Assembly: GCA_046712825.1 (NCBI GenBank)
Contig: JBKKCR010000052.1
Location: forward strand, 1 to 8,746
Direction of reading: 5' to 3'
DNA: 8,746 nt
From: DATFGK01 sp046712825
Lineage (GTDB): Bacteria > Actinomycetota > AC-67
The translations under genes were made by a program, and so were the position numbers. This document shows positions 5,450-8,746 of the stretch, piece after piece (position 1 is the first letter of the stretch; each line of letters starts with the position of its first letter). The notes below the pieces were generated by a model, which saw nothing but the letters and a program-made list of their open reading frames with translations, made no database searches and had not been told where the DNA came from.

Positions 5450-6405
5450 CAACGCTGTTGCCTGCGCTCGCCGCCGGCGCAGGGCTCTCCTTGCTCGTCG
5501 TGGGACTCTTGATCAAGTTCCGCGAGCGCGACGAAGAGCTCATGCGCATCCTCGATCTGCCGTCGGGCGAGCACGATGTTCCACCTGAGGTCATCGCGCA
5601 GGGGAACTCCGCGCTCCTCGAGTCCGGCGTTCAATTCGTCCACGGCGCGCTCGAGCGCATGAAGATGCAGACTCGGCTCGCCGCCGAGCTCGAACGCAGT
5701 CGCGTCCCGCTCCGTCCCGGCGAGTTCGTGATCGTGGCAATCGTCTCGGGGGTCCTCGGCTCCGCCTCGGCGCTGCTGCTCACCGGCCGTCCGGTGCTCG
5801 CCTTCGTGGCGCTGTTCGCGATGCCGGTACTCACGTGGCGCGTGGTCCTGTTCAAGGTCGCTAAGCGTCGCACGGCGTTCGAGCGTCAGCTGCCTGAGGC
5901 GCTGTCGCTGATCGCCGGATCGCTCGAGGCCGGGCACACGTTCCTGAAGGCCATCGAGATGATGGTCGAGGAGAGCGAGGCGCCGATGTCCGAGGAGTTC
6001 GAGCGCGTCCTTTCGGAGACGCGCCTCGGTGACCCGCTCATGGACGCGCTCGACCGGATGAGCCTCCGGCTCGGCATCCCCGACCTCGCCTGGGTGATCC
6101 AGGCGCTCCGGATCCAGCAAACGGTGGGTGGGCGCCTCGCCGAGCTGCTGACGACGCTCGCCGAGTTCATGCGCCAGCGTGAAGAGATCCGCCGCGAGGT
6201 GAAGGTCCTCACCGCCGAGGGTCGGTTGTCGGGGAACATCCTCGGCGCACTGCCGCTGTTCTTCATGCTGATCATGCAGATCCTGAATCCCGGCTGGATG
6301 ACCCCGATGTTCAAAGGCTGGGGACCCGCGGTGCTCGGTGCCGCCGGGGCCTCGGTGCTCATCGGCGTGATGATCATCCGAAAGATGGCGCGGGTGGACG
6401 TCTGA
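5446..6405 (+). CDS. tadB: TadB, inner-membrane platform protein of the Tad pilus
   Basis: A 319-residue integral membrane protein of the type II secretion F (T2SSF/GspF-like) family. Visible membrane segments are about 5-23, 93-112, 116-133, 264-280 and 294-311. The cytoplasmic T2SSF helical domain spans about 144-262 and starts FERQLPEALSLIAGSLEAGHT. It contains GIPDLAWVIQALRIQQTVGG (about 200-219), the second conserved part of TadB. TadB with TadC forms the platform that CpaF turns or pushes to insert pilin subunits. The length fits the family. The start is GTG 5446 with a GTGA overlap on the cpaF stop and its own GGGAGG. The stop shares one base with the next ATG (TGATG). Confidence 0.92.
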   Translation: MTTLLPALAAGAGLSLLVVGLLIKFRERDEELMRILDLPSGEHDVPPEVIAQGNSALLESGVQFVHGALERMKMQTRLAAELERSRVPLRPGEFVIVAIVSGVLGSASALLLTGRPVLAFVALFAMPVLTWRVVLFKVAKRRTAFERQLPEALSLIAGSLEAGHTFLKAIEMMVEESEAPMSEEFERVLSETRLGDPLMDALDRMSLRLGIPDLAWVIQALRIQQTVGGRLAELLTTLAEFMRQREEIRREVKVLTAEGRLSGNILGALPLFFMLIMQILNPGWMTPMFKGWGPAVLGAAGASVLIGVMIIRKMARVDV

Positions 6406-7328
6406 TGGAGAGTCTCGCGATCCCACTCGGTCTCGCCGGCGTGGCGTTCGGCCTCGCCCTGGCGATCTCTGCGATCCGGCGTCCCGCGATCGACGCGGCG
6501 GCAGTGCTCGCCGACCTGGACGGTGGCGAGGTCCACCTCGACGAGTACTCGGAACGTATGGCGCAACCGCTCGCGGCGCGGATCCTCACGCCGCTCGGCG
6601 GCCGACTGGGTGGCCTGCTGCAGTCGATCCTTCCGAGCAACTACGTCGACGGCCTGCGGCGCAGGCTCATGCTCGCAGGGCTCGCGGAGCGGGTCCGTCC
6701 GGAGGAGTTCATCGTCATCCAGGTCGTCACGCTGGTTCTCGGTCTCGGCCTCGGTTACGCGATGGGCTCGGTTATGGGCTTCTCGGGCACCGGGACGGTC
6801 CGGATGGCCGTCTTCCTGGGGATCATCGGCGTCGCCCTTCCGGAGTCTCGGCTCGGCAGCAAGCGCGAGGACCGGCACGCGTCGATCCGCCGCGACCTGC
6901 CCGACGTGCTCGACCTTCTCGTGATCTCCGTCGAAGCCGGTGTCGGGCTCGAGGGCGCGATCGAGGTCGTCGGCAAGCACTTCGACTCGCCGCTCTCGCA
7001 TGAACTGAACCGGCTGCTCCGCGAGATGGAGCTGGGCGTCCCGCGGCGTACCGCTCTGCAGAACCTCCGCCGGCGCGTCGACCTCCCCGAGGTCTCGAAC
7101 TTCGTCCTGTCGCTGATCCAGGCCGACGGGCTCGGCATGCCCCTTGGCCGTGTGCTCCGTTCCCAGGCGAACGAGATGCGCTCCAAGCGTCGTCAGTGGG
7201 CGCGCGAGAAGGCCGCGAAGCTGCCGGTGAAGATCCTGTTCCCGATGTTCCTGTTCATCTTCCCGGCGCTGTTCGTCGTGGTCCTCGGCCCGGCGGTCAG
7301 CTCGATCATGGGGAACGTGCTCAAGTGA
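6405..7328 (+). CDS. tadC: TadC, second inner-membrane platform protein of the Tad pilus
   Basis: A 307-residue T2SSF-family membrane protein, paralogous to TadB. Membrane segments are about 5-23, 101-120, 131-146 and 266-286. The cytoplasmic domain (about 162-262) begins RRDLPDVLDLLVISVEAGVG, aligning with FERQLPEALSLIAGSLEAGH of TadB. It includes LPEVSNFVLSLIQADGLGMP (207-226) and the conserved basic run RSKRRQWAREKAAKLPVK before the last membrane helix. TadC pairs with TadB as the base for CpaF. Start ATG 6405 overlaps the tadB stop by one base. No strong Shine-Dalgarno is seen, so reinitiation or coupling is likely. Its last codons overlap the GTG of tadE. Confidence 0.92.
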   Translation: MESLAIPLGLAGVAFGLALAISAIRRPAIDAAAVLADLDGGEVHLDEYSERMAQPLAARILTPLGGRLGGLLQSILPSNYVDGLRRRLMLAGLAERVRPEEFIVIQVVTLVLGLGLGYAMGSVMGFSGTGTVRMAVFLGIIGVALPESRLGSKREDRHASIRRDLPDVLDLLVISVEAGVGLEGAIEVVGKHFDSPLSHELNRLLREMELGVPRRTALQNLRRRVDLPEVSNFVLSLIQADGLGMPLGRVLRSQANEMRSKRRQWAREKAAKLPVKILFPMFLFIFPALFVVVLGPAVSSIMGNVLK

Positions 7329-7759
7329 GCATGACGCAGCGGATACGAGAACGACTCGCGCGCCAGGACGGCGTGGCGGCGCTCGAGTTCGCGATCGTGT
7401 CTATGTTCTTCCTCGTCCTCCTTTACGGGATCCTGACCTACGGCTTCATCTATGGGCTCGATCAGAGCATGAACCACGCTGCCGAAGAGGGTGCTCGGGC
7501 GGCGATCTCCAAGACCACCTCGGCCGACGCGATAACGCACGCGCGAACGACGGCCCTCCAACGGCTGTCCTGGATGGGCGGGAGCATCACCCTGGGCGAT
7601 ATCGCGGCGACCGTGGATCCGTGCGTCAACGACACGACGGTCGACTGCATCACGGTCACGATCACGTATCCGTGGGACACCAAGCCGATCATTCCGAAGT
7701 TCGTGGGGCTCCCCACCCCGAACCAGCTGATCGCGGCCGCCGTCATCGAGCTCACCTGA
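7325..7759 (+). CDS. tadE: TadE-like pilus assembly protein / pseudopilin
   Basis: A 144-residue protein counted from GTG 7325, which overlaps the tadC stop (GTGA). ATG 7331, two codons in, is an equally possible start. A longer upstream extension of this frame runs inside tadC and is not credible. After a basic N-terminus (RIRERLARQ), DGVAALEFAIVSMFFLVLL begins the TadE motif, followed by a single membrane helix (about 21-44) and NHAAEEGARAA (50-60), both typical of the family. Gly16 followed by VAAL and Glu21 matches a prepilin-peptidase motif with Glu at +5, as in TadE/TadF pseudopilins. The outer domain has two cysteines, 100 and 108, likely a disulfide. TadE helps Flp pilus assembly or stability at the membrane. 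Length is usual for the family. Confidence 0.88.
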   Translation: MSMTQRIRERLARQDGVAALEFAIVSMFFLVLLYGILTYGFIYGLDQSMNHAAEEGARAAISKTTSADAITHARTTALQRLSWMGGSITLGDIAATVDPCVNDTTVDCITVTITYPWDTKPIIPKFVGLPTPNQLIAAAVIELT

Positions 7760-7767
7760 CCCCGGTG

Positions 7768-8746
7768 ATGCGCAAGCGCCTGCTCTGCGAGCAGCGAGGT
7801 GCTATCAGCATCCTCGCCGGGCTCTCGCTCGTGTTCGTCATGGCGTCGGCGGCGATGTCGGTCGACATCGGGCACGCGGCCTGGCAGAAGCGCAGCCTGC
7901 AGAAGCTCGTCGACGTCGTCAGTCTCGACGCCGTGCGTGCCTTGGGCGACCGGCGTGATCCGCTCATCGATCACTACGTGCAGACCCTCGATATCGCGCA
8001 GAAGTCGGCGTTCCGGAACGACTTCGATCCCGCCGATACGGCCGCCGGGAACAGCATGGTGATCGAGCTCGGTTTGGCTGTTGCGGCTACCAAGGCTTTC
8101 ACGCCGGTGGCCTCCACGGCGTACGCGACGGCGAACGCGGTTCGGGTGACGGCAACGCACCGGAGCGACAACCGCTTCATCCCCGGCAACATCGGCCTGA
8201 CGACCCAAGCGGTCGCCATGGTCGATCAAGTGGCGTCGTTCTCGGTCGGTTCGAGGCTCGCACGGCTGGACACGAGCACCTCACCGATCTTCAACAGCGT
8301 GCTCGGGCAGATGCTCGGCGGCTCTCTCTCACTCGACGCCGTCAGCTACAACGGCTTGGCCGATGCGAACGTGTCTCTCGGGGACGTCTGGGCGGAGCTC
8401 GGGCTCGGCACGACGAGCCAGATCCTCAACTCGGAGGTGCAATACGAGGACCTTCTCAACGCGACCGCGCAAGCGCTCAACGACCAAGGTGATCCGACCA
8501 GTGTGACCGCGGCCGGGATCCTGGGAACCTTCGCCGCACAGCTCAGCTCGACGGCGCACTTCAAGTTCGGCGACATGCTCGAGCTGGCGACCGGCGATCC
8601 GGGCGACGCAGCGAACGCCCAGATGAACGTGCTCGAGATGATCGGCATGGCCGCCTCGGTGGCCAACGGCACGAACCTCCTCAACCTGACGGCGCCGATC
8701 ACGATCCCCGGCGTGACGTCGACAAATCTAAAATTGTCGGTGATCG
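7768..8746 (+). CDS. tadG: TadG-like Flp pilus-associated protein (3' truncated by window edge)
   Basis: An open frame from ATG 7768 (or the adjacent GTG 7765) runs without a stop to the window end, at least 326 residues. A basic N-terminus (MRKRLLCEQRG) leads into a membrane helix (about 12-33, AISILAGLSLVFVMASAAMS). Then comes VDIGHAAWQKRSLQKLVDVVSLDA (32-55), the form of the TadG N-terminal region (vDlG...rr.lQ..aD..aL). Further on, FSVGSRLARLD (158-168), LGGSLSLDAVSYNGLADANVSL (about 183-204) and LGLGTTSQIL (211-220) resemble a large TadG-like family (DUF2134-related), as I recall it. TadG is a membrane-anchored protein with a large outer domain that works with TadE in pilus assembly or surface attachment. 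It begins 8 nt after tadE, the only clear gap in the operon, with no clear Shine-Dalgarno. It lacks Glu at +5 after its Gly, unlike TadE. Confidence 0.75.
   Translation, partial: MRKRLLCEQRGAISILAGLSLVFVMASAAMSVDIGHAAWQKRSLQKLVDVVSLDAVRALGDRRDPLIDHYVQTLDIAQKSAFRNDFDPADTAAGNSMVIELGLAVAATKAFTPVASTAYATANAVRVTATHRSDNRFIPGNIGLTTQAVAMVDQVASFSVGSRLARLDTSTSPIFNSVLGQMLGGSLSLDAVSYNGLADANVSLGDVWAELGLGTTSQILNSEVQYEDLLNATAQALNDQGDPTSVTAAGILGTFAAQLSSTAHFKFGDMLELATGDPGDAANAQMNVLEMIGMAASVANGTNLLNLTAPITIPGVTSTNLKLSVI
8720..8739 (+). repeat. AT-rich inverted repeat inside the tadG-like gene
   Basis: CGACAA (8720-8725) and TTGTCG (8734-8739) are perfect inverted arms around an 8-nt AT-rich spacer. They lie in the reading frame that codes TSTNLKLS. 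It is the most AT-rich patch in the gene and uses CTA, AAA and AAT codons that are rare here. The role is unknown and may be none. Confidence 0.3.

Larger units (their letters stand above)
2095..8746 (+). other. Tad (type IVc, Flp) pilus operon, 3' end outside window
   Basis: Seven co-directional genes, cpaB-cpaE-cpaF-tadB-tadC-tadE-tadG, form one unit. cpaE/cpaF and cpaF/tadB overlap by 4 nt, tadB/tadC by 1 nt and tadC/tadE by 4 nt. cpaB/cpaE overlaps by 4 nt or is 8 bp apart, depending on the start. No secretin or pilotin gene is present, as expected in a cell with one membrane. No Flp pilin or prepilin peptidase is inside the window. The order and overlaps imply one transcript from the 1804-2094 interval with coupled translation. 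Confidence 0.85.

Noticed and set aside
3488..5452. Long open frame on the minus strand (654 codons) opposite cpaE/cpaF
   Set aside because: It lies opposite genes with intact, recognisable motifs. Its translation is Arg/Asp/Leu/His-rich with no domain. Long antisense frames are routine at this GC content.
5266..7001. Overlapping minus-strand frames opposite tadB and tadC
   Set aside because: No hydrophobic or catalytic pattern, and they cover genes with clear T2SSF domains. Treated as shadows.
7196..7324. N-terminal extension of tadE into tadC
   Set aside because: The extra 43 codons translate to a Gly/Arg/Pro-rich stretch (GAREGREAAGEDPVPDV) overlapping conserved tadC sequence. The TadE motif begins just after GTG 7325.

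Overview
The window is about 65-68% GC by eye, with codons dominated by G/C third positions and several GTG starts. The main locus resembles the Tad (tight adherence / type IVc) pilus operons of Actinomycetota. No secretin (CpaC/RcpA) gene lies between cpaB and cpaE, which would fit a single-membrane envelope. I infer an actinobacterium-like organism, probably a poorly sampled soil or sediment lineage. The sequence alone does not fix the taxon, and another high-GC monoderm phylum such as Chloroflexota remains possible.

Layout, all genes on the + strand. (1) Bases 1-167 hold the 3' end of a gene whose last ~54 residues resemble the C-terminal strand region of lysyl oxidase family proteins. (2) Bases 227-1803 hold a two-gene unit: a short-chain dehydrogenase/reductase with a strong Shine-Dalgarno, then a class I SAM-dependent methyltransferase overlapping it by 4 nt. 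(3) Bases 1804-2094 are a 291-bp non-coding interval with several short inverted repeats, including two directly abutting hairpins at 1925-1960. It should carry the promoter/leader of the next operon. (4) From 2095 to the window end is a Tad operon: cpaB (rcpC), cpaE (tadZ), cpaF (tadA), tadB, tadC, tadE and a tadG-like gene cut by the window edge. All junctions from cpaE to tadE overlap by 1 or 4 nt. cpaB-cpaE either overlaps or is 8 bp apart, depending on start choice. Only tadE-tadG has a clear gap (8 bp).

How the pilus genes fit together, from established Tad biology: CpaF is the hexameric ATPase at the cytoplasmic face. TadB and TadC are the inner-membrane platform. CpaE/TadZ is a receiver-plus-MinD-type protein that positions the machine. 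CpaB is a membrane-anchored periplasmic/extracytoplasmic assembly protein. TadE and TadG are membrane-anchored pseudopilin/pilus-associated proteins. The major Flp pilin and the prepilin peptidase (TadV/CpaA) are not in this window and must lie downstream or elsewhere.

No tRNA, rRNA, CRISPR array, insertion sequence or integrase was seen. I did not find a clearly new system. The most unusual points are the short CpaB without an evident SAF domain, the CpaE with a non-phosphorylatable receiver and a Walker A lacking the ParA/MinD signature lysine, a prepilin-peptidase-like motif in TadE that is absent from the TadG-like protein, and the structured leader.
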